NCBI GenBank assembly: GCA_001803635.1
Contig: MHDU01000047.1
Coordinates: 1 to 34,715 of the forward strand
Direction of reading: 5' to 3'
From: Nitrospirae bacterium GWB2_47_37
Lineage (GTDB): Bacteria; Nitrospirota; Thermodesulfovibrionia; Thermodesulfovibrionales; Dissulfurispiraceae
Length of the DNA stretch: 34,715 bases
The translations under genes were made by a program, and so were the position numbers. The number at the start of each line of letters is the position of its first letter. The first letter of the stretch is position 1. This document shows positions 14,894 to 21,589 of the stretch, piece after piece. The notes beneath the pieces are model-generated. The model ran no database searches and was not told the DNA's origin. It saw only the letters and a list, made by a program, of their open reading frames with translations.

Positions 14894-15651
14894 TAGAAAT
14901 TACGGATCTCTATAAATCCTTCGGTCAGAAATATGTGCTTCGGGGAGTGAACCTCAAGGTGCGTAAGGGCGAAAGCATGGTGGTTATCGGGGGCAGCGGT
15001 TCTGGAAAAAGTGTCCTGATGAAGCATATAATAGGATTGGTTAAGCCCGACAGGGGAAATGTGATGGTTGACGGCAGGGATATATCAAACATAGATGAAA
15101 AGGGTTTATATGAGACGAGGAAAAAGTTCGGCATGCTTTTTCAGGGCGCGGCATTGTTCGATTCCATGAAGGTGTGGGAAAACGTCAGTTTTGTTCTCAT
15201 GAGGGAAAGAGGAATGAGCAGAGAAGATGCGCGGCAGACGGCTATTCAAAAACTCAAGATGGTAGGTCTTGACGGCGTGCAGGACCTTATGCCGTCGGAG
15301 CTTTCGGGCGGCATGAAAAAGAGGGTCGGCCTTGCGAGGGCCATTGCCCATGAACCGGAGATACTTCTTTATGACGAACCTACGACGGGACTCGACCCCA
15401 TAATGGCGGACGCCATAAACGACCTGATAATAGAAATGAACAAAAGGCTTTCGGTTACTTCCGTTACCATAACCCACGACATGCACAGCGCATATAAAAT
15501 AGCGGACAGGATTGCGATGCTCTATTCAGGCAAGATTATAGAGATCGGCGCTCCTGATGACATAAAGAGCACGGAAAACCCCGTAGTAAGACAATTTATA
15601 AGCGGCAGCGCCGTAGGCCCCATAACCGGCGCGCCCATGTTAATGCAATGA
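14890..15651 (+). CDS. mlaF: MlaF-type ABC transporter ATP-binding protein
   Basis: A 253-residue ATPase. Walker A is GGSGSGKS ending at Ser41, Q-loop FQGAALFDSM, signature LSGGMKKR from 138, Walker B EILLYDEP with Glu163, and H-loop ITHDM with His196. The SALFDSM-like and LSGGMKKR forms are typical of MlaF/Ttg2A. A GTG at 14878 is in frame, but ATG 14890 overlaps the mlaE stop as ATGA and gives the usual IEITDLYKSFG start, so it is preferred. It powers the MlaE permease. Confidence 0.95.
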   Translation: MIEITDLYKSFGQKYVLRGVNLKVRKGESMVVIGGSGSGKSVLMKHIIGLVKPDRGNVMVDGRDISNIDEKGLYETRKKFGMLFQGAALFDSMKVWENVSFVLMRERGMSREDARQTAIQKLKMVGLDGVQDLMPSELSGGMKKRVGLARAIAHEPEILLYDEPTTGLDPIMADAINDLIIEMNKRLSVTSVTITHDMHSAYKIADRIAMLYSGKIIEIGAPDDIKSTENPVVRQFISGSAVGPITGAPMLMQ

Positions 15652-16628
15652 AAGGACAGATTAAAAAATTATCAGCCGAACTTAAGGTAGGCATTTTCGC
15701 CTTGATCGTTTTAGTGCTGCTCGCGTTTATGACCTTTAAGATCGGGGACATAGAACTGTTCAAAGGCGGGGGATATACGATTTATGCCTATTTTAACAAC
15801 ATCATAGGGCTCGATCAAAAGACAAAGGTGAGGGTTGCCGGAGTTGATGCCGGAATCATAACCGGCATAACACTCGAAAACGGCAGGGCAAAGGTGGCGA
15901 TAAGGATGCACGAGGGAGTTAAGCTTTACAGTGACGCTGCCGCTTACATCAAAATTACCGGATTTTTGGGAGATAAGTTTCTTGAGATAAAACCCGGCTC
16001 CCAACCGCCGCTTTTGAAGCACAGGGATACGCTTGTCAATGTCATGGAGGTTACGGACATCGACGGCCTGATAAGGAATCTTTCCGCGCTTTCTAAGGAT
16101 ATCAGCGCTCTTTCATCGTCCATCGATGAAATGGTAGGGTCGGAAGAAGCGAAACAGTCATTCAAGGAGTCGATAGCCAATGTGAGGGAGATTACCAGAA
16201 AAGTAGGCTCGGCTATAGATTATAACGATAAGAGCCTCAGGAAGGTTCTTGACGACATAAACGAGCTTATAAAAACGAATAAAGACCTTTTTAACGCTAC
16301 AATGTCTAATTTGAACAATCTGTCGGATAAGGGGCCGTCTCTCGTCGAAAAACTCGATAAGGCCGCAAAAGAACTGAATGCGCTCCTTGAGGAAAGTAAG
16401 CCGGGATTAAAAAACAGCATCGAACGGCTGGATAGGGTTACCGGAAAGATCGAGAGAGGGGAAGGCACGGTCGGCAAGCTTATAGCCGACGATGAACTCT
16501 ATGAATCCGCGGAAAAGACAATGAGCGGGACAAAAGAGCTTATAGATTCGGCAAAAAAAACATGGCCTCTAAGGTCATACATAAAAGAGCCTGAAGAAAA
16601 AAAGCTGAAGATTGACAGCTACGAATAA
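15648..16628 (+). CDS. mlaD: MCE/MlaD-family substrate-binding protein
   Basis: A 326-residue protein anchored by one N-terminal helix (about 13-31) with the rest in the periplasm. The MCE domain (about 38-118) has YFNNIIGLDQKTKVRVAGVD and ITGFLGDKFLEI. A long helical tail (about 140-300) carries repeated Leu/Lys/Asp heptads and RVTGKIERGEGTVGKLI, a common MCE tail feature. MCE proteins form hexameric lipid-binding rings with MlaEF. The start overlaps the mlaF stop (ATGA). It is longer than E. coli MlaD because of the tail, more like MCE proteins of diderm non-enterics. Confidence 0.93.
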   Translation: MKGQIKKLSAELKVGIFALIVLVLLAFMTFKIGDIELFKGGGYTIYAYFNNIIGLDQKTKVRVAGVDAGIITGITLENGRAKVAIRMHEGVKLYSDAAAYIKITGFLGDKFLEIKPGSQPPLLKHRDTLVNVMEVTDIDGLIRNLSALSKDISALSSSIDEMVGSEEAKQSFKESIANVREITRKVGSAIDYNDKSLRKVLDDINELIKTNKDLFNATMSNLNNLSDKGPSLVEKLDKAAKELNALLEESKPGLKNSIERLDRVTGKIERGEGTVGKLIADDELYESAEKTMSGTKELIDSAKKTWPLRSYIKEPEEKKLKIDSYE

Positions 16629-16662
16629 TACGAATAATTTGCAGAGAGAGGAGGTGGAAGCA

Positions 16663-17055
16663 ATGAATATTCCGTTAATGAAAGAGGTAACATGGTATCT
16701 TGTATTTGCGATGTTTATTATCGGTATAGTCCCGAGGGTTGAGGCCGGTTTCGCACCTTCGGAGTTGATTGCTCTGTCAAAAGCCGACAGGGCTGCAGAT
16801 TTTGAAAAAATACAAAAGGTTCTTGAAACAAAGATGATAAGGGAAAGGCTCGAAAAGTTAGGTTTTACGCAGGAGGAGATAAACAACAGGCTTTCACAGA
16901 TGAGCGATCAACAGGTGCATAAGTTTGCTCTCCAGCTTGACGACCTGAAGGTCGGAGGAGACGGCCTCGGTATTATAATCGCCCTTCTCGTGATAGCGAT
17001 ATTGGTCGTATTATTGCTGCAATTGACAGGGCACAGGGTTGTGGTGACAAAGTAA
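16663..17055 (+). CDS. PA2779-family small membrane protein
   Basis: A 130-residue protein with an N-terminal signal or anchor helix (about 8-28) and a C-terminal helix (about 100-123). Between them lies FEKIQKVLETKMIRERLEKLG, then FTQEEINNRLSQMSDQQVHKFA, and D-D-L-KVGGDG just before the last helix. This pattern matches the PA2779 (DUF6627) family, and the next gene is a PA2778-like peptidase, the known partner. ATG 16663 is chosen for its GGAGGT site; the upstream in-frame start at 16612 lies inside mlaD. Function is unknown; an envelope role is inferred. Confidence 0.8.
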   Translation: MNIPLMKEVTWYLVFAMFIIGIVPRVEAGFAPSELIALSKADRAADFEKIQKVLETKMIRERLEKLGFTQEEINNRLSQMSDQQVHKFALQLDDLKVGGDGLGIIIALLVIAILVVLLLQLTGHRVVVTK

Positions 17056-17062
17056 AAGGTAA

Positions 17063-17611
17063 ATGCGGGGAAGGCGGTATATAAAGGGAATTTTAAGTCT
17101 CATTTTTTTTCTCGCCTTTCCCGCGTTATTTTTTTCTTCATGCTCGGGCGTATCCGTTCAGATCGAAAAGACCATACTTCTCAATAAAGTCCCCTTCTAT
17201 CCGCAGGAGGATTATCAGTGCGGCCCCGCGTCATTAGCCGGAGTAATGAATTACTGGGGCGTCGATATAAAGCCTGAAGATATAGCAAAGGAAATATATA
17301 GCTCATCGGCACGTGGAACGCTCGACATCGATATGCTTATTTACGCAAACAAAAAAGGGTTTCACGCGCGGCAGTATGCCGGGAACTGGGAAGACCTGAA
17401 AACGAAGATAGACGGCGGGTATCCTTTAATAGTCCTTGTCGATTACGGATTCTTCGTATATCGGGCCGATCATTTCATGGTAGTGGTAGGATATAACGAA
17501 GACGGCGTGACGGTAAATTCGGGCAAAACCGGACACGCATTTATAGAGAAAGAAAAATTTTTGAGGTCATGGGGAAAAGCGAATTATTGGACGTTGTTTA
17601 TAAAAAAGTGA
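17063..17611 (+). CDS. PA2778-like C39-family cysteine peptidase lipoprotein
   Basis: A 182-residue secreted lipoprotein. The signal peptide ends in lipobox FFSSC with Cys27. The papain-like C39 domain has oxyanion Gln52 and catalytic Cys53 in YQCGPASLAGVMNYWG, His137 in DHFMVVVGYN, and Asn152 in VNSGK. In Pseudomonas PA2778 this domain is fused to TPRs; here the TPR part is the next gene. C39 domains elsewhere remove leader peptides from exported peptides. The substrate here is unknown. Its TGA overlaps the GTG of the TPR gene. Confidence 0.85.
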   Translation: MRGRRYIKGILSLIFFLAFPALFFSSCSGVSVQIEKTILLNKVPFYPQEDYQCGPASLAGVMNYWGVDIKPEDIAKEIYSSSARGTLDIDMLIYANKKGFHARQYAGNWEDLKTKIDGGYPLIVLVDYGFFVYRADHFMVVVGYNEDGVTVNSGKTGHAFIEKEKFLRSWGKANYWTLFIKK

Positions 17612-18090
17612 CGAACTGGGAGTTGCGGGTTACGAGTTTTAAAAAAATCTATTTGATACTCGTTGCCTGCTGCTTGTTGTTCGTTACTTCCTGTTCCTTT
17701 CCACGGATAGTCATCCTCGATGATCCCCTGACGCCTGAAGAGCATATAAATCTGGGCATAGCATACGAGAAAAAGGGAGAGATCGATAACGCCGTCGAGG
17801 AATTCAAAAAAGCATCTAAAAACCTTCCGCTTGCTTATCTTTATCTCGGCAACGCGTATATGCAAAAAGGCGATTTAGGCGAGGCAGAGAGCTATTATAA
17901 GAAGGCGATAAAAAAACGGCCTGATCTCGCCGATGCCTATAACAACCTTGCATGGCTTTATCATACGAAAAAAGAAAACCCTGAAGAGGCGGAAAACCTT
18001 GTCTTGAAGGCATTGGAGCTAAACCCATCAAATGAGAATTATAAGGATACGCTGAATAAGATAAGAGAATTAAAGGGTTCCGGCATCTAA
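17608..18090 (+). CDS. TPR-repeat lipoprotein
   Basis: A 160-residue lipoprotein. A hydrophobic signal ends in lipobox FVTSC, and about three tetratricopeptide repeats follow. Repeat signatures include AYEKKGEIDNAVEEFKKA, GNAYMQKGDLGEAESYYKKA and YNNLAWLYHTKKENPEEAE. An ATG at 17569 gives 13 more residues but lies inside the peptidase gene. GTG 17608 overlaps the peptidase stop (GTGA) and puts the signal peptide at the N-terminus, so it is preferred. Together with the peptidase it equals a split PA2778. Confidence 0.82.
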   Translation: MTNWELRVTSFKKIYLILVACCLLFVTSCSFPRIVILDDPLTPEEHINLGIAYEKKGEIDNAVEEFKKASKNLPLAYLYLGNAYMQKGDLGEAESYYKKAIKKRPDLADAYNNLAWLYHTKKENPEEAENLVLKALELNPSNENYKDTLNKIRELKGSGI

Positions 18091-18168
18091 TATTGTCTTT
18101 TTCATTTTTTTGACCTCACAAAGTCTGCCTTTTTTCAACTTTTATTTTATATGGCCGCAACGGCAAAA

Positions 18169-18528
18169 CTATCCGGCGCGCAGTTTTTTTGCGCGTCCGG
18201 TTGAATGTTTTGATAGGCGTGCAGTTGGAACCAGTTTAATTTCTAAATTACAACCTACTGCCTTGGCGTATTTTTTAAGAGTGGTAAGGGATGGTGCATG
18301 TTTACCCACTGCTTCAAGGCGAGAAACTGCACTTTTGGTCGTCCCCATCAGTTCGGCAACTGCTTCTTGAGTAAGGCCGGACTGAGAGCGTGCGGCGAGC
18401 ATCCGGCGAACAAGAGTATACTCATCTTCAAGGTTCAGATACTCTTTCTTGAACCCCTTGCGCCTCATGGCTTTATTGAGGAACGCATCATGATCATGGG
18501 CTACCGGTTGATATTTTAATTCAGCCAT
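18169..18528 (-). CDS. higA: HigA-type XRE antitoxin
   Basis: A 119-residue DNA-binding antitoxin. A helix-turn-helix of the XRE/Cro class lies at about residues 50-75: SGLTQEAVAELMGTTKSAVS, followed by RLE. The C-terminal part (AVGCNLEIKLVP) is typical of HigA proteins paired with Gp49-like toxins. The gene overlaps the end of the toxin gene by 8 bp. It should neutralise the toxin and repress their shared promoter at 18855-18883 through the palindrome there. Confidence 0.9.
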   Translation of the reverse strand: MAELKYQPVAHDHDAFLNKAMRRKGFKKEYLNLEDEYTLVRRMLAARSQSGLTQEAVAELMGTTKSAVSRLEAVGKHAPSLTTLKKYAKAVGCNLEIKLVPTARLSKHSTGRAKKLRAG

Positions 18529-18847
18529 TTTGTACCTCCTTCATTCTTTTCCGTGCAATTTTTAATTCATGCTCCGGAGTATCCTGTGTTTTCTTTATGA
18601 AAGCGTGAAGAATTACAACACGTTGACCAATGACAAAACAGTAGAATGCCCGGCCTGTGCCTTCACGTCCTTTTGGCCTCAATTCAAAAAGCCCGCCGCC
18701 CATAGCCCGTGAATGCGGCATGCGCAAATTAGGCCCGAACTCCATCAAAAGCTCCACAATCTTCGCATAGTCAGCCAGTATGCCATCAGGCCAGTTTTCA
18801 ATCTCAGCTTTTATGCGTGGATGAAAGTATTCGACGGTATAATTCAT
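18521..18847 (-). CDS. higB: HigB/Gp49-like (RelE superfamily) toxin
   Basis: A 108-residue RelE-superfamily toxin of the phage Gp49-like (DUF891) type. Key motifs are PHSRAMGGGLFELRPKG, RAFYCFVIGQRVVILHAFIKKTQDTP and a helical end ELKIARKRMKE. Such toxins cut mRNA on the ribosome. The toxin gene comes first and the antitoxin second, the usual HigBA order. ATG 18847 follows a strong sigma70-like promoter. Confidence 0.9.
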   Translation of the reverse strand: MNYTVEYFHPRIKAEIENWPDGILADYAKIVELLMEFGPNLRMPHSRAMGGGLFELRPKGREGTGRAFYCFVIGQRVVILHAFIKKTQDTPEHELKIARKRMKEVQNG

Positions 18848-18854
18848 CGTTATT

Positions 18855-18883
18855 ATGTTAGCAATTATGCTAACTTATGTCAA
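18855..18883 (-). promoter_or_regulatory. higBA promoter with operator palindrome
   Basis: On the minus strand TTGACA (18878-18883) is followed by a 17-base spacer and TAACAT (18855-18860). A palindrome GTTAGCAATTATGCTAAC (18857-18874) has perfect 7-bp arms; it fills the spacer and overlaps the -10. That is where an autorepressing HigA dimer would bind. The toxin ATG lies just downstream. Confidence 0.75.
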
Positions 18884-18906
18884 TTGAGATGTTGAAAAAT
18901 GCACTG

Positions 18907-18951
18907 GTAGGCTGAACTCGAAGGGTTAGCTCTCACTTTGACGTTGCCTAC
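18907..18951. repeat. Hairpin at the 3' end of the kinase gene
   Basis: GTAGGC (18907-18912) and GCCTAC (18946-18951) form a perfect stem, which AAC/GTT extend past a small bulge. The loop contains one copy of the 12-bp inverted repeat described at 18925. It sits between the stop codon of the APH-like kinase gene and the higBA promoter. It could be a 3' RNA structure or part of a recombination site; no T-run follows, so it is not a classic terminator. Confidence 0.45.
18925..18936 (+). repeat. 12-bp inverted repeat, left copy
   Basis: GTTAGCTCTCAC here is the exact reverse complement of 20772-20783. Similarity continues inward in part (the next bases share TGAC, TG and CT at the same offsets). 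The two copies bracket the AT-rich kinase gene closely. They may mark the borders of a mobile cassette. Confidence 0.6.
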
Positions 18952-18953
18952 AC

Positions 18954-20390
18954 CTATTGAATATTTCCAGCTCCAGGTTTTCCCACAAGATCGAAATACA
19001 GCCCAGAAATCATGAGCCGGTACAGCTTAACGTCGAGGGGGAAGAAGTATTTGATTGCCTTTATCGAGCTATATGCCAACCCAGTGTAATACTGTTCCTT
19101 CCGATCAGGAAAGTTCATAAATGCCATATTGCGTATAGTTGTCACAAGCTTATAAACTTTTAGCAGTCTTGAGTCCTTGTAAGTCTGAGACTCCTTGTCG
19201 AGTTCAAGGCCATTAACGTGATACTTAATTATGTCCTTTTCGAGCTGCTTAAGTAAATTTAGCCCAGAATTGGAAATATCCTTTGAATCATTTCTCGTCA
19301 GCCTATCGGTGTCACCGCTAATATGCCGAGAACATAGGATGTCGTATCTTATTGAAAGCTCAAGATCAATGAAGTCTCTAAATATATGACCAAATCCCGT
19401 ATAGTAAAAGTCGATCAAGAAGCATTTGTTTTCATTGGTTTTGGCATCGGTTCCAATCAAAATATTGTTTGCATGTAAGTCGCCATGGACCAAGGAGAGG
19501 TCGATCCTTTTTGTATATGGCAACATCATGTATTTGACTGGGTTTGGTATTGTTAGGCTTATCGGCGCAATAGTTATGGTCTTCTTTGTGTCATCCACCT
19601 TGAGTACCTTTGCTCCGCGCTTAATACTTAGTTCGTTTAAGCTCGCTGTTAGTTTCTCAAATTCGTTGGTGATTGATTCTTCGGTTGCCCTAATTCCATA
19701 GTCAATGTAGTACGTTTGGGTATCTGTCGGCACTTTGTGTTTATACATCGTGCCGTCAATCGCGAGCCAATGTTTATTTTCAGTTGAAAATAATTCCTCA
19801 ATTATGTTGCAAGACATTTCGACATTTTTTGTTCTAACAAAATCAGCAAAAGATACAAATCCACGGTCAGAATCCATTGGAAAACCGTAAAGCAAGCCAG
19901 CAAAGTTTGCTGTCTCTTCATATGCAATTTTTTTGACCGTTTGTTGGACGGTCAAAAACCATTCAACATATTTGTCGTAGTTATGTGATTCCAGCTTCAC
20001 CTCGAACTTAGGGCCAAACTTAAGTACAGCGTATTTGCGGAGAGACGAATTAAGATTTACTCGTGGCGCGAGCTTAAACAGATACGCAGAAGATTTACCT
20101 GATCCGATCAGTGTTTCAACGTCAATTGTTGACGATATCGGTTCGTTATCTGATGCCCCAAGAAATAGCTTTTTAATTACTATTTCAAGCTCTCGCCTAA
20201 TTCTTGTGTTTGACAACCTAAATGACTTGCTGGAAATGTTTTTCCAAAACTTTGAAAAATTACTTATTGTTTCCTCGATGTCATCAGCATAGTTAATCTT
20301 TATCTTATTGTACGCATTATCAATATCCTCCATAAATATCTGGCAATGATCGAGTAAATCGCTTATTTTGTACTCATCTTTTGATCCCAA
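18954..20390 (-). CDS. APH-like protein kinase domain protein (main ORF, N-terminus frameshifted)
   Basis: A 478-residue frame with an aminoglycoside-phosphotransferase-like kinase fold. It has a glycine loop LIGSGKSSAYLFKL (94-107), a probable ATP lysine Lys124 in AVLKFGPK, a catalytic loop HGDLHANN (302-309) and metal-binding Asp327 in LIDF. A helical region (about 10-80) precedes it. It may belong with the ternary-complex-associated kinase-like domains of predicted conflict systems, but that is tentative. The nominal TTG start is not convincing: the frame is open upstream to 20603 and joins, after one frameshift, a well-initiated N-terminal part (20391-20709). The gene is visibly more AT-rich than its neighbours, suggesting acquisition by transfer. 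Confidence 0.75.
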   Translation of the reverse strand: MGSKDEYKISDLLDHCQIFMEDIDNAYNKIKINYADDIEETISNFSKFWKNISSKSFRLSNTRIRRELEIVIKKLFLGASDNEPISSTIDVETLIGSGKSSAYLFKLAPRVNLNSSLRKYAVLKFGPKFEVKLESHNYDKYVEWFLTVQQTVKKIAYEETANFAGLLYGFPMDSDRGFVSFADFVRTKNVEMSCNIIEELFSTENKHWLAIDGTMYKHKVPTDTQTYYIDYGIRATEESITNEFEKLTASLNELSIKRGAKVLKVDDTKKTITIAPISLTIPNPVKYMMLPYTKRIDLSLVHGDLHANNILIGTDAKTNENKCFLIDFYYTGFGHIFRDFIDLELSIRYDILCSRHISGDTDRLTRNDSKDISNSGLNLLKQLEKDIIKYHVNGLELDKESQTYKDSRLLKVYKLVTTIRNMAFMNFPDRKEQYYTGLAYSSIKAIKYFFPLDVKLYRLMISGLYFDLVGKPGAGNIQ

Positions 20391-20709
20391 AGATGCATCC
20401 GCATAATCATTTGGTGCGCTTATTATTTCATTTATGAGCTTATGCCGATCCTCGTTGCTAATTACAATAATTTGCGTTTCAGAGGTTTGCTCGCGTATTT
20501 TGTGGAGATATTTCTTCGGATCGGTCAGGGCTGATACGTTGATAACTGCAACTGGATAGAATTGTGTAGTTATATCTTTCTTAAAGTTATCCGGATCACC
20601 GAATTATTTCGTGAACACAGTAATTCCGATCAGCGCAGTATTCCTTAAAGCTACTGGCATACTCCTCGTCAGTCTCAAGAAATATAATGCAATTTTCATG
20701 TTTTTCCAT
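20391..20709 (-). pseudogene. Frameshifted N-terminal pseudo-receiver part of the kinase gene
   Basis: ATG 20709 has GGGAGGT upstream and opens a frame (MEKHENCIIFLETDEEYASS) that meets a TGA at 20596-20598 after 37 codons. The main kinase frame is open from 20603 downward and reads on as DPDNFKKDITTQ, then FYPVAVINVSALTDPKKYL and QIIVISNEDRHKLINEI. Joined by a +1 shift within 20596-20606, the two pieces make a receiver-like domain of about 110 residues. Its acidic pocket is LETDEE and Asn stands in place of the phosphoacceptor Asp, so it is a pseudo-receiver. Either a real mutation, an assembly error or programmed frameshifting could explain it. Confidence 0.7.
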
Positions 20710-20771
20710 TATCAACCAACCTCCCGAGATGTGATGGTTCTAATCGGTTCGCTAATCCAGACATTGTCATT

Positions 20772-20783
20772 GTGAGAGCTAAC
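20772..20783 (-). repeat. 12-bp inverted repeat, right copy
   Basis: GTGAGAGCTAAC on the plus strand, the perfect reverse complement of 18925-18936. It lies in the predicted 5' leader of the kinase gene, between its promoter (20817-20845) and its start codon. In the mRNA the two copies could pair with each other. Confidence 0.6.
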
Positions 20784-20816
20784 ATTCATTTTTATCTTTC
20801 TTCTGCATTTAGGAAG

Positions 20817-20845
20817 ATTTTATATAACAACGGATGTCTTGTCAA
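20817..20845 (-). promoter_or_regulatory. Promoter of the pseudo-receiver/kinase gene
   Basis: On the minus strand TTGACA (20840-20845), a 17-base spacer and TAAAAT (20817-20822) make a near-consensus sigma70-type promoter. Transcription would start near 20810, giving a leader of about 100 bases before ATG 20709. It lies back to back with the vapBC promoter, whose -35 starts 26 bases away. Confidence 0.65.
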
Positions 20846-20871
20846 GCGAAACCGGCTAAAGCGACAACTGT

Positions 20872-20908
20872 TTGACAGATAATTTTAATGATGTATATAC
20901 TATACATC
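20872..20908 (+). promoter_or_regulatory. vapBC promoter with operator palindrome
   Basis: TTGACA (20872-20877), an 18-base spacer and TATACT (20896-20901). A palindrome GATGTATATACTATACATC (20890-20908, perfect 8-bp arms around 3 bases) covers the -10. This is the expected place for autorepression by a VapB dimer. AGGAGGT (20911-20917) follows as ribosome-binding site. Confidence 0.75.
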
Positions 20909-20924
20909 AAAGGAGGTTTGAATT

Positions 20925-21173
20925 ATGGCAACCTTAAGAAGAACGCAAATGTATCTGCCTGAAGATATACTTTTGGAATTGAAAAGAAAATCCAATAAAG
21001 AAAAGACGACCATTGCCCATATTATAAGAAATGCGGTATCAGATTTTCTTAAGAGAGAAAAGGAGAAAGACTGGGAAAAAGATCCCCTTTGGAACATGGT
21101 AGGTGCCGGAAGTTCGCAAGGAGGCAATATTTCCGAGGAACACGATAAATATCTCTACGGTAAAGATAAATGA
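20925..21173 (+). CDS. vapB: VapB-type ribbon-helix-helix antitoxin
   Basis: An 82-residue antitoxin. The N-terminal ribbon-helix-helix reads RRTQMYLPEDILLELKRKS, then TIAHIIRNAVSDFLKRE. The C-terminal part, rich in acidic and polar residues, would wrap the toxin. The ribosome-binding site AGGAGGT is seven bases ahead of the ATG. The stop overlaps the toxin ATG (ATGA). It likely binds the palindrome at 20890-20908. Confidence 0.9.
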   Translation: MATLRRTQMYLPEDILLELKRKSNKEKTTIAHIIRNAVSDFLKREKEKDWEKDPLWNMVGAGSSQGGNISEEHDKYLYGKDK

Positions 21174-21571
21174 AGATATTTGTCGATACATCCGCGTGGT
21201 TTGCCCTTCACGACATCAAAGACCAAAATCACAAAGAAGCCGTTTCAAAGAGTTTTGAGATAAAGAAGCGTAAAATTGAACTTGTCACATCGGAATACGT
21301 CATGGACGAGAGCGTAACCCTTATACGCTGCAAGGTTTCTCATAAAGCAGCCGTTATTTTCGGGGAGTCTCTTTTGTTCAGCGATATAGTTACGATACTC
21401 GATGTGTCTCAAGAGGACAGGTTAAAGGCCTGGGAGTTGTTCAAAAAATATGAAGACAAGAGCTTCAGTTTCACGGATTGCACAAGTTTTGTTTTAATGA
21501 AGAATTCAGATTTACGAAGAGCGTTTACTTTTGATGAGCATTTCAAGCAAATAGGGATAGATATTTTTTAA
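21170..21571 (+). CDS. vapC: VapC-type PIN-domain ribonuclease toxin
   Basis: A 133-residue PIN-domain RNase. All four acidic active-site residues are in place: Asp6 in FVDTSAW, Glu47 in YVMDESV, Asp103 in FTDCTS and Asp122 in TFDEHF. It is coupled to the antitoxin by an ATGA overlap. VapC toxins cut tRNA or rRNA; the target here is unknown. The aspC start lies only 18 bases downstream, so the toxin-antitoxin promoter probably reads into aspC. Confidence 0.92.
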   Translation: MKIFVDTSAWFALHDIKDQNHKEAVSKSFEIKKRKIELVTSEYVMDESVTLIRCKVSHKAAVIFGESLLFSDIVTILDVSQEDRLKAWELFKKYEDKSFSFTDCTSFVLMKNSDLRRAFTFDEHFKQIGIDIF

Positions 21572-21589
21572 TTAAGGAGGATTTTCAGT

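Noticed and set aside
18174-18201. GC-rich hairpin as terminator between the TPR gene and higA
   Set aside because: The stem lies inside the higA coding end and is not followed by a T-run on either strand.
18857-18951. Integron attC site next to the kinase and higBA genes
   Set aside because: AAC/GTT cores and inverted repeats are present, but the core boxes do not fit RYYYAAC/GTTRRRY properly and the same bases are better explained by the higBA promoter/operator. Kept only as a question under the inverted-repeat finding.
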